DNA from: Poriferisodalis sp964484385
GTDB lineage: Bacteria > Actinomycetota > Acidimicrobiia > Acidimicrobiales > Poriferisodalaceae
Assembly (NCBI GenBank): GCA_964484385.1
Contig: CAZAFV010000003.1
Coordinates: 31,115-95,114, forward strand
Direction: 5' to 3'
DNA length: 64,000 nucleotides
Within the stretch, counting starts at the first letter, position 1. Each line of letters begins with the position of its first letter. Below the pieces are notes generated by a model. That model had not been told where the DNA came from and did not search any database. It saw nothing but the letters and a program-made list of their open reading frames with translations. This document shows, in pieces, positions 1 to 7,914 of this stretch. The translations under genes and the position numbers were made by a program.

Positions 1-135
1 CAGATGCCGCACCAGCATCGTTGCGTTGCCGGGGATGAGGCGGGTGCCGAGGCGGGCCTCCCCGACGTAGTGCTGGGCGCCTGGCAGGTCGAAGATGACG
101 AAGCCGGGTGTCGATTCGAGCTGGCGGGTCTCCAC
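1..135 (-). CDS. N-terminal fragment, possibly Glu/Leu/Phe/Val dehydrogenase-like
   Basis: Read leftward from a GTG at 135, 45 codons stay open to the window edge and give protein-like sequence containing GFVIFDLPG and later TRLIPGNATMLVRHL. The gene runs off the window, so only its N-terminus is visible. The opening strand pattern recalls the N-terminal region of actinobacterial amino-acid dehydrogenases of the Glu/Leu/Phe/Val family, but this rests on memory of a short stretch and is weak. It would be divergent from the lipoprotein gene to its right, and no clear Shine-Dalgarno precedes the GTG. Confidence 0.45.
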   Translation of the reverse strand, partial: METRQLESTPGFVIFDLPGAQHYVGEARLGTRLIPGNATMLVRHL

Positions 136-228
136 GGGCTCAGTCTGCCACCGACCGCCCGGCACGCCCCGGGCACAGCTGCAGGGCCACGTCGGGTGAG
201 GTCCGCGTCGTGCCTAGCCTTGACGGCG

Positions 229-858
229 GTGCGACGAGTGGCGATATGTCTGTGCGCAGTGCTGCTGGCTGCTGCATGCGGCGGCGACGATGCGTCGGAA
301 CCCGGTGCGTCCAGCGCCGCTGCTGCGACCACGGCGCCCAGCGGTGCTGCCCCCGACCGGACGCAGGTCTCGGGCACGGCTTTGCCGCGGTTCGAGCAAC
401 TGGAAGACGATCCGGCCGTCGGCCGCCAGGCACCGGCGGTTGTCGGCGCCGATCTGCTCACCGGTGCCGAGGTTCGCATCGAGAACCAGGGGCGCCCGAT
501 GGTGGTGGCCTTCTACGCCCACTGGTGCCCGCATTGCCAGAACGAGGTCGAGGACCTCACCGGCTGGCTCGAGACGAACGAGCTGCCCGCTGGCGTGGAC
601 TTCTACGCGGTGTCGGTGCTCGAAGACGCCACACGCGGCAACCACCCGCCCGACAAGTGGTTGCGTGACGAAGGCTGGCAGCACCCCGTCGTGGCCGACA
701 CGCCGGCGATGTCGGTCGTTGACGCATTCGGCCTGGTGTCGGTGCCGTACCTCGTCGCCGTCGATGCGGACAACGAAGTGGTGCTGCGCTTCGCCGGCAA
801 TGTCGGCCCCGCAGAGCTAGCGGCTTTCTTCACCGCGCTGCTCGAACCAACCTCATAG
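229..858 (+). CDS. Thioredoxin-like (TlpA-type) lipoprotein
   Basis: Predicted exported lipoprotein with a thioredoxin fold, probably reducing or exchanging disulfides outside the membrane. The GTG at 229 is chosen as start because it places a classic signal directly after it: basic VRRVA, a hydrophobic run, then lipobox LAAAC. An Ala/Ser/Thr linker follows, then the redox domain with AHWCPHC as the CxxC active site and a cis-proline region SVPYL. The open frame extends upstream to position 4, but that stretch overlaps the divergent coding region and lacks protein character. TTG at 220 and GTG at 238 are alternative starts. The partner of the redox reaction cannot be named from the sequence. 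Confidence 0.85.
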   Translation: MRRVAICLCAVLLAAACGGDDASEPGASSAAAATTAPSGAAPDRTQVSGTALPRFEQLEDDPAVGRQAPAVVGADLLTGAEVRIENQGRPMVVAFYAHWCPHCQNEVEDLTGWLETNELPAGVDFYAVSVLEDATRGNHPPDKWLRDEGWQHPVVADTPAMSVVDAFGLVSVPYLVAVDADNEVVLRFAGNVGPAELAAFFTALLEPTS

Positions 859-928
859 AGAGTCCCGCTGCCTCAGCAGCCGGCGCACTAACGCGCGCAT
901 CGACCGGTGAGGCTGCCACCCTTGGCGT

Positions 929-2275
929 ATGGCCGAGGGCGATTCCGCGCCGCGCCGCGCCCCGAGACGCACCAGCACGGCGACTCGGCGCGTCGTTGCC
1001 GGGGCCGCGCGGGGGCGATCTGCCGGCCGTGCACTGCTTCGCCCGGTGGTCCGGCTGCACCCGCTGGGGTTTCTGCGGGGCCTGCTCGGCCCCGACGTCA
1101 CCGGTGCTCGCCAGAGCCTCTCGGCGCTCGCCGTCAGCAGCCTGACGGCCACTGCCGCCGGCGTGCTGCTCGCAGCCGTCACCGGAACACTCGAGCGGCT
1201 GCCGGGCCTGCTGGTGCTGGTTCCTGCCGCCATCGGCATGCGGGGCGACATCTTCGGCGCCCTCGGCAGCCGTCTTGCCACCACCATTCACGCAGGCACC
1301 TTTCGGGCGACGGCCCGCCGCGACACGATCGTGGGCCAGAACGTCATTGCCGCTGCCGTGCTGACCTTGGTGACAGCGGTGGCGCTGGGCGTGATGACCA
1401 AGGTGCTGGCCCCGGTGTTCGGGCTCTCGGGCATCATCGGCATCAGCGATCTCATCGTGGTGTCGGTCGTCGGGGCCGAACTGGCCTCGGTGGTCGTGCT
1501 GGTGGTGACGCTCGGACTCGCGACCATTTCCACCCGGCGCGGCTGGGATCTCGACAACGTCAGCGCGCCCCTCATCTCGGCAGTCGGCGATGTTGTCACG
1601 CTCCCGGCCCTGTTCCTGGCGAGCTATCTCGTGGGCATCACCGCGTTCACGCCGCTCGTTGCGGTCGCCAGCATCATCGGGGCTGTGGCCGCGACGGCCT
1701 GGGCGTGGCGGTCGGGGCTGGAGCAGCTCTGGCAGATCGTGCGCGAGTCGATGCCTGTGCTATTCGTCGGCGGTTTCGTGCTCATCATTGCCGGGGTCGT
1801 GATTGAGCACCGTCTCGAGGACTTCATCGACAAACGCGCGGTGCTCATCCTGGTGCCTGCCTGCCTGGCAGCCGCGGGCGCCATCGGCGGCATCCTGTCG
1901 AGCCGGCTGTCGAGCAAACTGCATCTGGGTGTCATCGAACCCCGGGCGCTGCCGCAGCGGGGCGCCCGCCTCGACATCCTGTTCGCCTTTGCGCTCACCG
2001 TTCCGGTGTTCGTGCTGAATGGCTTGCTTGCACATGGGTTCGCCACGGCGTTCTCGATGTCGACGCCGGGCCTGCTCCGGCTGGTGGCGATCTCGCTGAT
2101 CGGCGGCATGATCGCGACGGCCCTGGCGGGGGCCATCGCCTACTACGGCACGGTGGTCGCAACCCGGGTCGGCGTCGATCCCGATACCTATGGCATCCCG
2201 CTGGTGAACAGCACCGTCGACCTGGCCGGCGCTGCGGCGCTCGTGCTGGCCGTCAGCTGGGTCGGCCTGTCGTGA
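929..2275 (+). CDS. MgtE/SLC41-type magnesium transporter
   Basis: Integral membrane protein of about 448 residues, predicted to carry Mg2+ or another divalent cation. After a basic, Arg-rich N-terminus there are two similar halves, each with about five hydrophobic segments. The first half carries the family signature VPAAIGMRGDIFGALGSRL and the second carries VPACLAAAGAIGGILSSRL. This duplicated MgtE membrane domain without the cytoplasmic CBS region is the arrangement of SLC41-like transporters. The next gene encodes a PhoU/RCK_C protein, a frequent partner of this transporter type and probably its regulator. Confidence 0.85.
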   Translation: MAEGDSAPRRAPRRTSTATRRVVAGAARGRSAGRALLRPVVRLHPLGFLRGLLGPDVTGARQSLSALAVSSLTATAAGVLLAAVTGTLERLPGLLVLVPAAIGMRGDIFGALGSRLATTIHAGTFRATARRDTIVGQNVIAAAVLTLVTAVALGVMTKVLAPVFGLSGIIGISDLIVVSVVGAELASVVVLVVTLGLATISTRRGWDLDNVSAPLISAVGDVVTLPALFLASYLVGITAFTPLVAVASIIGAVAATAWAWRSGLEQLWQIVRESMPVLFVGGFVLIIAGVVIEHRLEDFIDKRAVLILVPACLAAAGAIGGILSSRLSSKLHLGVIEPRALPQRGARLDILFAFALTVPVFVLNGLLAHGFATAFSMSTPGLLRLVAISLIGGMIATALAGAIAYYGTVVATRVGVDPDTYGIPLVNSTVDLAGAAALVLAVSWVGLS

Positions 2276-2379
2276 ATTCCTTCCTCGCCCCTCTGCCGCT
2301 GTGCCTACGCTTGGCGCAGCGGCGTCATCGTGTCCCCGAGCTGAACGGAGCCCGTCGCGTCGCTCGCTGACGATGTGCA

Positions 2380-3630
2380 ATGCGATCAGACCCTGAAGAC
2401 AAACCCCGAAACCTGAAGTCCATGCTCTCCGAGGCCAAGGACGCCTCCGAGCTCATGGTCGATCTTGCCTACGCCGCGCTCTATTTCGACGATGAGGGCA
2501 TGGCCGATGCAGTCCTGGGCCTCGAAGAGGACATGTCCGCCCTCGTGCACGAGATGCGATCGCTGGCGATGCTGGCCGTGAGGCACCCGCGCGAGGTCGA
2601 CGGCATGAGCTCGGTGCTGCAGGTGGTGTCGTCGATCGAGCAGATCGCCAATGCTGCGGTCGACATCTCCAAGATCGTGCTGCACCACTTGGGCATCCCC
2701 CGGGCGCTCATCGTGGACTTGGCGCAGGCCGCCGAGGTTTCGCATCGATTGGTGGTGGCAGAAGGCAGCCACCTGGCGAACCGGCCGCTGCGTGACATGG
2801 AGCTGCCGGTGGCGGTCGGCATGCGCGTGGTCGCCATCCAGCGGGGCCGTCACTGGCTGACCGACGTCGGCGGCGACAGCATCGTGGAACCGGGTGACGT
2901 GTTGTTCATGCGTGGCGACCCGGCGGGCATCGTGCGGTTGCGGGAGCTGGCGGCCATGGAGCGCTGGAACCCTCCCGAACCCGACGAAGTGCAGGTGCTC
3001 AGCGACCTCGACCGAGCCGTGGACACGCTGGTCGAGATGAAGAACATGTCGGAGGCGGCGATCGGGCTGGCCTATTCGGCGCTCGTGCTGCATGACCTGT
3101 CGCTCGCCCGCGAGGTGCGGTCCATGCAGGAACGGCTCGACGGCATGAAGGTGTCAATGCAGACCTGGGTGCTGCGCGCCGCGGCAGAGGGTGCCAACGT
3201 GGCAGAAGCCGATCCTGCGGCTCTGCGAGGCCTGCTGCACGTGGCGGAAGCCGCCGAGGACATCGGCGACCAGGCGCGCAACATTGTCTCGCTCGTGCTC
3301 GAGGACGAGGACATTCACCACGTGCTCGCGCTCGCGCTCGGCGACACCGACGATGTCGTTGTGCAAGTGCCGGTAGCGCCCGGTTCACAGGCCGACGACT
3401 CGACGCTCGGATCGCTCGGGCTGGCGGTGGACCCCGGCTATCACGTGCTGGCTATCCGCCGTGCCGCCAGCTACATCTACAACCCGCCCCGCACGGTGCG
3501 GCTGTGGGTCGGCGATGAGCTGCTCGCGTCGGGTCCCGAGGAGGGCCGTGACCGCCTCGCTGCTATCTGCGGCTACTCGATGGACATCGACGAGGAAACC
3601 GGACACATCAAACTCACGCCGATAGCTTGA
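2380..3630 (+). CDS. PhoU / TrkA-C (RCK_C) domain regulator of a cation transporter
   Basis: Soluble protein of 416 residues built as a tandem repeat. A helical PhoU-like region (about 12-110) and an RCK_C/TrkA-C region (about 135-190, with VVAIQRGRHWL and IVEPGDVLFMRG) are followed by a second PhoU-like region (about 205-310) and a second RCK_C (about 335-400, with VLAIRRAASYIYNP). RCK_C domains bind small ligands and PhoU bundles transmit state to transporters. Position 104 bases after the Mg transporter, same strand, suggests it regulates that protein. The ATG at 2380 is the first good start; ATG at 2437 is an alternative. Confidence 0.8.
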   Translation: MRSDPEDKPRNLKSMLSEAKDASELMVDLAYAALYFDDEGMADAVLGLEEDMSALVHEMRSLAMLAVRHPREVDGMSSVLQVVSSIEQIANAAVDISKIVLHHLGIPRALIVDLAQAAEVSHRLVVAEGSHLANRPLRDMELPVAVGMRVVAIQRGRHWLTDVGGDSIVEPGDVLFMRGDPAGIVRLRELAAMERWNPPEPDEVQVLSDLDRAVDTLVEMKNMSEAAIGLAYSALVLHDLSLAREVRSMQERLDGMKVSMQTWVLRAAAEGANVAEADPAALRGLLHVAEAAEDIGDQARNIVSLVLEDEDIHHVLALALGDTDDVVVQVPVAPGSQADDSTLGSLGLAVDPGYHVLAIRRAASYIYNPPRTVRLWVGDELLASGPEEGRDRLAAICGYSMDIDEETGHIKLTPIA

Positions 3631-3636
3631 CCGCCG

Positions 3637-4494
3637 ATGTCGCAGGACACGGGACTGTCAATTCTCGCGGTGCACGCTCACCCCGACGATGAAGCGTCGA
3701 AGGGTGCGGGCACTGTCCGCCGGTATGCCGACGAGGGCATCCGCACCACGCTTGTGTGCTGCACCGGCGGCGAGGAGGGCGACATCCTGAACCCGGCGAT
3801 GGATCGGCCCGAGGTGAAGGAGAACCTCGCCGAAGTCCGGCGCGCCGAGCTCGACGCGTCTGCGGTCGAGATCGGCTACGACGAAGTCGTCATGCTGGGC
3901 TATCGCGACTCGGGCATGCCCGATACCGAAGCCAACGCCCATCCCGACGCCTTCGCCAATGCCGACCTCGACGAAGCGGTCGCCCGGCTGGTGACCGTGA
4001 TCCGCCGGGTGCGCCCTCAGGTCATCCTGACCTACCCGCTGGTGCAGTCGCGCTACCCCCATCCCGATCACCTGCAGGTCACCGCTATCTGCATTCCGGC
4101 CTTTGCCCACGCCGGTGAACCTGCCTGGCGCCCCGAGTGCGGCCCCGCGTTCACGCCGATGAAGATGTATGCGCCGGTGTGGTCGCACAAGCGCATGAAG
4201 CTGATCCACCAGGCATTCTTGGATCTCGGGCTTGAGTCGCCGTTCGACGAGAAGTGGCTGGGGCGACCCAGCCGGGACGACCGCATCACTGCGGTCATCG
4301 AGGTGAACAACGCGGTCCGGCGCAAGGCGCTGCTGGCTCATGCCACCCAAGTCGATCCGGACTCGCCGTTCTGGTTCGGCCTGCCCGACGACGTCGCCGA
4401 CTCGATCCATCCCTACGAGGAGTACATGCTGCTCGAGTCGCGCATCGCGACCGAGCCGATGGAGCATGACCTCTTCGCAGGGCTGCGCCCATGA
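3637..4494 (+). CDS. mca: Mycothiol S-conjugate amidase Mca
   Basis: PIG-L/LmbE-fold zinc amidase of 285 residues that cleaves mycothiol S-conjugates in thiol-based detoxification. The zinc motif AVHAHPDDE lies at about 11-19, a third metal ligand in the SRYPHPDHL segment, and the Mca-type TGGEEGDILNPAMD is present after strand two. Length and the long C-terminal region match Mca rather than the paralogous deacetylase MshB, although a substrate assay would be needed to separate the two fully. It overlaps the following SCP2-like gene by four bases (ATGA), so the two are translationally coupled. Confidence 0.87.
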   Translation: MSQDTGLSILAVHAHPDDEASKGAGTVRRYADEGIRTTLVCCTGGEEGDILNPAMDRPEVKENLAEVRRAELDASAVEIGYDEVVMLGYRDSGMPDTEANAHPDAFANADLDEAVARLVTVIRRVRPQVILTYPLVQSRYPHPDHLQVTAICIPAFAHAGEPAWRPECGPAFTPMKMYAPVWSHKRMKLIHQAFLDLGLESPFDEKWLGRPSRDDRITAVIEVNNAVRRKALLAHATQVDPDSPFWFGLPDDVADSIHPYEEYMLLESRIATEPMEHDLFAGLRP

Positions 4495-4844
4495 GCTTTC
4501 TCGACGACGAGTTCCTTGCGGCGTGGGCCGACGCCGGCCACGAGCCCTTGGGGAGCGTGTCGGGCACCGTCGTGATGAAGACCGCTGGCGGCCCCGACGG
4601 CAAAGTCGCCGTGAGCCTGATCTTCGAATCCGGCGTGCTGACGTCTGCGTCTGCGGGCACCACCCGGGGTGCTGATCTGACCTTGGAGGCCCCGTGGCAG
4701 CTCGCCGCCGACGTGGTCTGCGGCGATGCCGATCCCGCCCGGTACTACATGGCTGGTGATCTCAAGGTCTCCGGTGACATGGCGCTCTGGCTGCAACTGC
4801 TGCCGGCCTGGCGTGCCGCGGGTTCGCTGGGCTCGCCGACCTGA
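4491..4844 (+). CDS. SCP2 sterol-carrier-like domain protein
   Basis: Small soluble protein of 117 residues starting in the ATGA overlap with mca. Its pattern, a strand pair around GTVVMKTAG and VAVSLIFESG, then ADLTLEAPWQLAADVVCGDADP and the closing GDLKVSGDMALWLQLLP, is that of SCP2-like lipid-binding domains. These bind acyl-CoA or sterol-like ligands in a hydrophobic tunnel. No catalytic residues are expected. The coupling to mca is visible, but its functional meaning is not. Confidence 0.7.
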   Translation: MSFLDDEFLAAWADAGHEPLGSVSGTVVMKTAGGPDGKVAVSLIFESGVLTSASAGTTRGADLTLEAPWQLAADVVCGDADPARYYMAGDLKVSGDMALWLQLLPAWRAAGSLGSPT

Positions 4845-4864
4845 ACAACGCGGGGCTGGCTGCG

Positions 4865-4882
4865 CCGGGCTGGCTCAGCCGG
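4865..4882. terminator. Possible bidirectional terminator hairpin
   Basis: Between the convergent SCP2-like and YdjC-like genes, CCGGGCTG and CAGCCGG can pair around a GCT loop with one bulged base. It overlaps the last codons of the minus-strand gene. There is no U-tract, so intrinsic termination is uncertain. Confidence 0.3.
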
Positions 4883-5720
4883 TGCCGGATCGCTGTAACT
4901 GGCGCAGCGCTCGATATCCCACCAGACGTATCTCGCTGCGCTCGATATGGGCGCGCAGCTCCGCGTTGTCACGCAAGTGGAGCAGGTCCTCCACGCGTGA
5001 TCCCCATTGGGCAGTCAGCGAACGCAGCTCCGGCAAGTCGGCCGCCGGTTGGAGCTGCAATTCGGTCACTCCCGGCTCGAGCGAGTCGAGCAGCGCTTCG
5101 ATGCGCCGGTACCGCCCCATGGCCCCGGGCGCGATGCGGAGTACCCGATCCGGAGTCACGACACCCTCGGAACCGAGCAGATCCTCAGCGGGGAATCCGA
5201 GCTGACGCCGGGCGTCGCTGGAGATCAGCCGCACCGGCAACCCGAACTCCACTGCCAGCTCCAGATACACGTCGAAGAACTCGGGACGCACGCTGAGCAC
5301 GTCGAGGTGACTGTCGAGGTGCGTGACGTCGAAGCCCCACAGGATCGCCCGCTCGATCTGTGCCCGGCATTCCCGCCGGACCTCGTCGAGGTCGGCGTGG
5401 TCCCACACGTCGCCCACCGTGCTGGGCATGCCGCCGTTGCCGTCGAGCAGCGACGGGCCGTAGGTGATCGGCCCCCAGCGGTACAGCTCGAACTCGGCGT
5501 TCAGCGTGAGCGCCACGCCGATGTCCTCGCCGCGGAACCGGGCCGCTGCTTCGCGTGACCACGGGCACGGCACGAGCAGCGTTCCGGTGGTTGCCAGACC
5601 GTCTCGCAAGGCGGCGTAGACGCCTTCGTTCATCGCGTGGCAGCCGCCGAGTCCGGCCGCGCTGATGATCAGCAGTCTGTCGTCGGGGCCGTATCCGAGC
5701 CGCTGGGACAGCGGTGCCAC
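4875..5720 (-). CDS. YdjC/ChbG-fold protein lacking two metal ligands
   Basis: Protein of 281 residues with the overall pattern of the ChbG/HpnK (YdjC) carbohydrate deacetylases: LLIISAAGLGGCHAMNEGV near the start, GVALTLNAEFE, and THLDSHLDVLSVRPEFF. Family enzymes normally have an Asp pair in the first motif (ADDFG) and a His in the second (GxHLTLN). Here these are Ala-Gly (SAAG) and Ala (GVALTLN), whereas the third motif HxDSH is kept. The substitutions are clear in the nucleotide sequence. It may be a pseudoenzyme or use a changed active site. It is convergent with the gene on its left and is followed by the nuclease gene on the same strand. Confidence 0.75.
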   Translation of the reverse strand: MAPLSQRLGYGPDDRLLIISAAGLGGCHAMNEGVYAALRDGLATTGTLLVPCPWSREAAARFRGEDIGVALTLNAEFELYRWGPITYGPSLLDGNGGMPSTVGDVWDHADLDEVRRECRAQIERAILWGFDVTHLDSHLDVLSVRPEFFDVYLELAVEFGLPVRLISSDARRQLGFPAEDLLGSEGVVTPDRVLRIAPGAMGRYRRIEALLDSLEPGVTELQLQPAADLPELRSLTAQWGSRVEDLLHLRDNAELRAHIERSEIRLVGYRALRQLQRSGTG

Positions 5721-5729
5721 ACCGACACG

Positions 5730-6401
5730 CTAACTGCCCCCTTCGAGTTGTCGGTTCGGGCCGCCGCAGTCGGCCCAGATCCCCCTGCCGGCAGCGCGAG
5801 CGTCGGCTTGGGCCTCGTCGAGCACGGCCCGGTGCTCCGTGTTGGGCTCGAAGTGCATGGTGCCGGCGTAGCCGTCGAGCACGAGGTAGCGATTGACGAA
5901 CAGGCCGTCGTCTGCCCGGTACACGTACGCCAGCAGCCGGTCGTAGCGGTCATAGAGCTCAACGTCGCGCTGCAGCAGCACTCCGGTGCCGGGCGGGAGC
6001 AGCTCGGCCGTCCGACGAGTGGCGGCATCGCCGCCGCATTCGGCGGGCAGGTAACCGCCGGTCTTCTCCGGTGTGTCGATTCCGAGAAATCTCACGGTCG
6101 TGCGGCGCCCTCCGACGTCGACGTCCATCGTGTCGCCGTCGATCACCGCCAGCACGACAGCGTTCGGCTCCAGCGCCGCCGCTTCGAGTTCCGATTCCGG
6201 AGAGTCTGCGGTTGCACTGCCATCGGCTGCTGCCGCCTCCGTGGCGGAGGGCGCAACTGTCGCTTCGTCAGATGGGCCGAAGTATTGCCAGCCGGCCCAG
6301 GCCGCCGCACATGCTGCGGCGAAGGCGCCGAGGGAAGCTGCTCGGCGCTTGATCAGAGCCGCTCGATGATGGTGCCGGTGCCCAGCCCGCCACCACAGCA
6401 C
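5730..6401 (-). CDS. Membrane-anchored or exported staphylococcal-nuclease-like (thermonuclease) protein
   Basis: SNase-fold protein with N-terminal hydrophobic segment (SLGAFAAACAAAWAGWQYF), an acidic Ala-rich spacer and a nuclease domain. The domain holds DGDTMDVDVGG, VRFLGIDTPE (catalytic Arg, Asp and Glu), YDRYDRLLAYVY and the C-terminal GRGIWADC. The start is unclear. The frame has no ATG, GTG or TTG after the thiolase stop, so translation must begin either at GTG 6401, inside the thiolase 3' end (used here), or at a rare codon such as CTG 6356, which overlaps the thiolase TGA. Either way it appears coupled to the thiolase gene upstream. Confidence 0.75.
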   Translation of the reverse strand: MLWWRAGHRHHHRAALIKRRAASLGAFAAACAAAWAGWQYFGPSDEATVAPSATEAAAADGSATADSPESELEAAALEPNAVVLAVIDGDTMDVDVGGRRTTVRFLGIDTPEKTGGYLPAECGGDAATRRTAELLPPGTGVLLQRDVELYDRYDRLLAYVYRADDGLFVNRYLVLDGYAGTMHFEPNTEHRAVLDEAQADARAAGRGIWADCGGPNRQLEGGS

Positions 6402-7546
6402 ATGGTGATGAGGGCCGTGTTCTTGTCGGCCCGGTGCAGCTCGTGCACTGCCTTGGTCAGCAGGATCGCACCGGTGCCGCCCAGCGGATGACCCAGCGCG
6501 ATCGCGCCCCCGTTGGGATTGACCCCGTCCATGTCGGGGTTCACCTCGCGCTGCCATGCCAGCACGACCGATGCGAATGCCTCGTTGATCTCGACGATGT
6601 CGATGTCGGACATCTGCATGCTGTTGCGCTCGAGGAGATAGTTGGTGGCCTCGATCGGACCGGTCAGCATCAGCACCGGATCGCTGCCGACCAGGCAGGT
6701 GTCGACGATGCGAGCCAGCGGGCGCAGGCCCATCTCGCTGGCACGGCCGGCACGCATGAGCAGAACTGCTCCAGAGCCATCGCTGATCTGCGAGGAACTG
6801 CCGGCGGTGTGCACGCCGCCGTCCATCACCGGCGAGATCCCGGCGAGGCCTTCCGCCGTGGTGGGCCGGATGCCGCCGTCGCGCACCACGTGCCGCATCT
6901 CGTCGGTGGGCTTGCCGTCTTCGTCGAGCACCGGTGCATCGATCTCGACGATCTGCGTCGCGAAGCGGTCTTCGGCCCACGCCCGGGCGGCGTTGTTCTG
7001 GCTTCGCAGACCGTAGGCATCGCATTCTTCACGGCTGATGCCCCACTGCTTGGCCATGAGCTCGGCGCCTTGGAACTGCGTCGTGTACTCGTAGTGCTCC
7101 TTGTAGCGGGAAGTCGCGGTGCGCTGCCCCTTCTTGTAGCTCGACCCCATCGGGTTGCGCGTCATCGACTCGACGCCGCATCCGATGGCTGAGTCGACCA
7201 CGCCGCTGCGCACGAGGCCGTACGCCAGCGTGGTGGCCTGCTGGCTCGAACCGCATTGCGCATCGACGGTGGTGGCTGCGACCGACAGGGGATAGCCCGC
7301 GCCGAGCCATGCAGTGCGCGCGATGTTGGCGGTCTGCTCGCCGGCTTGGCTGACACAGCCGCCCACGAGCTGGCCGATGCTGGCCGGGTCGACCCCGGTT
7401 CGCTCCATCAGCGAGGTCAGCACGTCGCTGAGCAGATCGGACGGATGGATGCCGCTCAGGTCGCCGCCGCGCCGGCCGACGGGAGATCGGACGGCGTCGA
7501 CAATGACGATGTCATCGGGATGCTGGTTCACAGAAGCGCTGCTCAT
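6353..7546 (-). CDS. Thiolase, acetyl-CoA C-acyltransferase family
   Basis: Thiolase of 397 residues, catalysing the last thiolytic step of beta-oxidation or the reverse condensation. The nucleophilic Cys sits in VDAQCGSSQQA, the His in GGAIALGHPLGGTGA, and the second catalytic Cys in CCGGGLGTG. The ATG at 7546 gives a normal N-terminus with IVIVDAVRSPVGRRGG; the open frame upstream has no protein character. It is divergent from the LLM oxidoreductase gene and belongs functionally with the acyl-CoA genes to its right. Substrate chain length cannot be read from sequence. Confidence 0.9.
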   Translation of the reverse strand: MSSASVNQHPDDIVIVDAVRSPVGRRGGDLSGIHPSDLLSDVLTSLMERTGVDPASIGQLVGGCVSQAGEQTANIARTAWLGAGYPLSVAATTVDAQCGSSQQATTLAYGLVRSGVVDSAIGCGVESMTRNPMGSSYKKGQRTATSRYKEHYEYTTQFQGAELMAKQWGISREECDAYGLRSQNNAARAWAEDRFATQIVEIDAPVLDEDGKPTDEMRHVVRDGGIRPTTAEGLAGISPVMDGGVHTAGSSSQISDGSGAVLLMRAGRASEMGLRPLARIVDTCLVGSDPVLMLTGPIEATNYLLERNSMQMSDIDIVEINEAFASVVLAWQREVNPDMDGVNPNGGAIALGHPLGGTGAILLTKAVHELHRADKNTALITMCCGGGLGTGTIIERL

Positions 7547-7914
7547 GGCCGGCACTGTACTTGCGCCCCCGTGCTGCCCGCCCAATGGTTTGGCCGGCAC
7601 TGGCCTGCCGCGGCCGACATCAGGCGGCGTGGAGATCGATTTCGGGCGGGCGTGCGGTGGCCGCCAGCGCCGCCCGCGCCCGAGCAACGCCCCGCAGGCC
7701 TTCCTGACGGGTCGCCCGGTTCAGCCGGTGGGGCATCCGGCTGGTTGACACCAGCCGGAGCTGAGGTGCGGAATCAAGCTGTTCTGTCATGTGCCCAGTG
7801 TGATCAGGGGGTGTGACACGAAGCGCATCCCAGGCTCGTCCGGCGCACCGCCGAGCCCAAGAGGCGAAGCCGAGGCACGGAATCGTCTCGCCTTCGCTCA
7901 CTAGCCTGCGCGCC
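7547..7914. other. Divergent intergenic region, thiolase / LLM oxidoreductase
   Basis: Region of 368 bases between divergent genes. Apart from the possible 56-codon minus-strand frame described separately, I see no clear gene, repeat or recognised operator. Promoters for both flanking genes must lie here, but no convincing -35/-10 pair stands out. Confidence 0.5.
7620..7790 (-). CDS. Possible small protein, 56 residues
   Basis: A minus-strand ATG at 7790 opens 56 codons ending at 7620. The product begins MTEQLDSAPQLRLV, is basic, and has a helical stretch TRQEGLRGVARARAALAA of a type common in small actinobacterial genes. The ribosome binding site is weak and there is no recognised family. 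It could be chance in GC-rich DNA. Confidence 0.35.
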   Translation of the reverse strand: MTEQLDSAPQLRLVSTSRMPHRLNRATRQEGLRGVARARAALAATARPPEIDLHAA

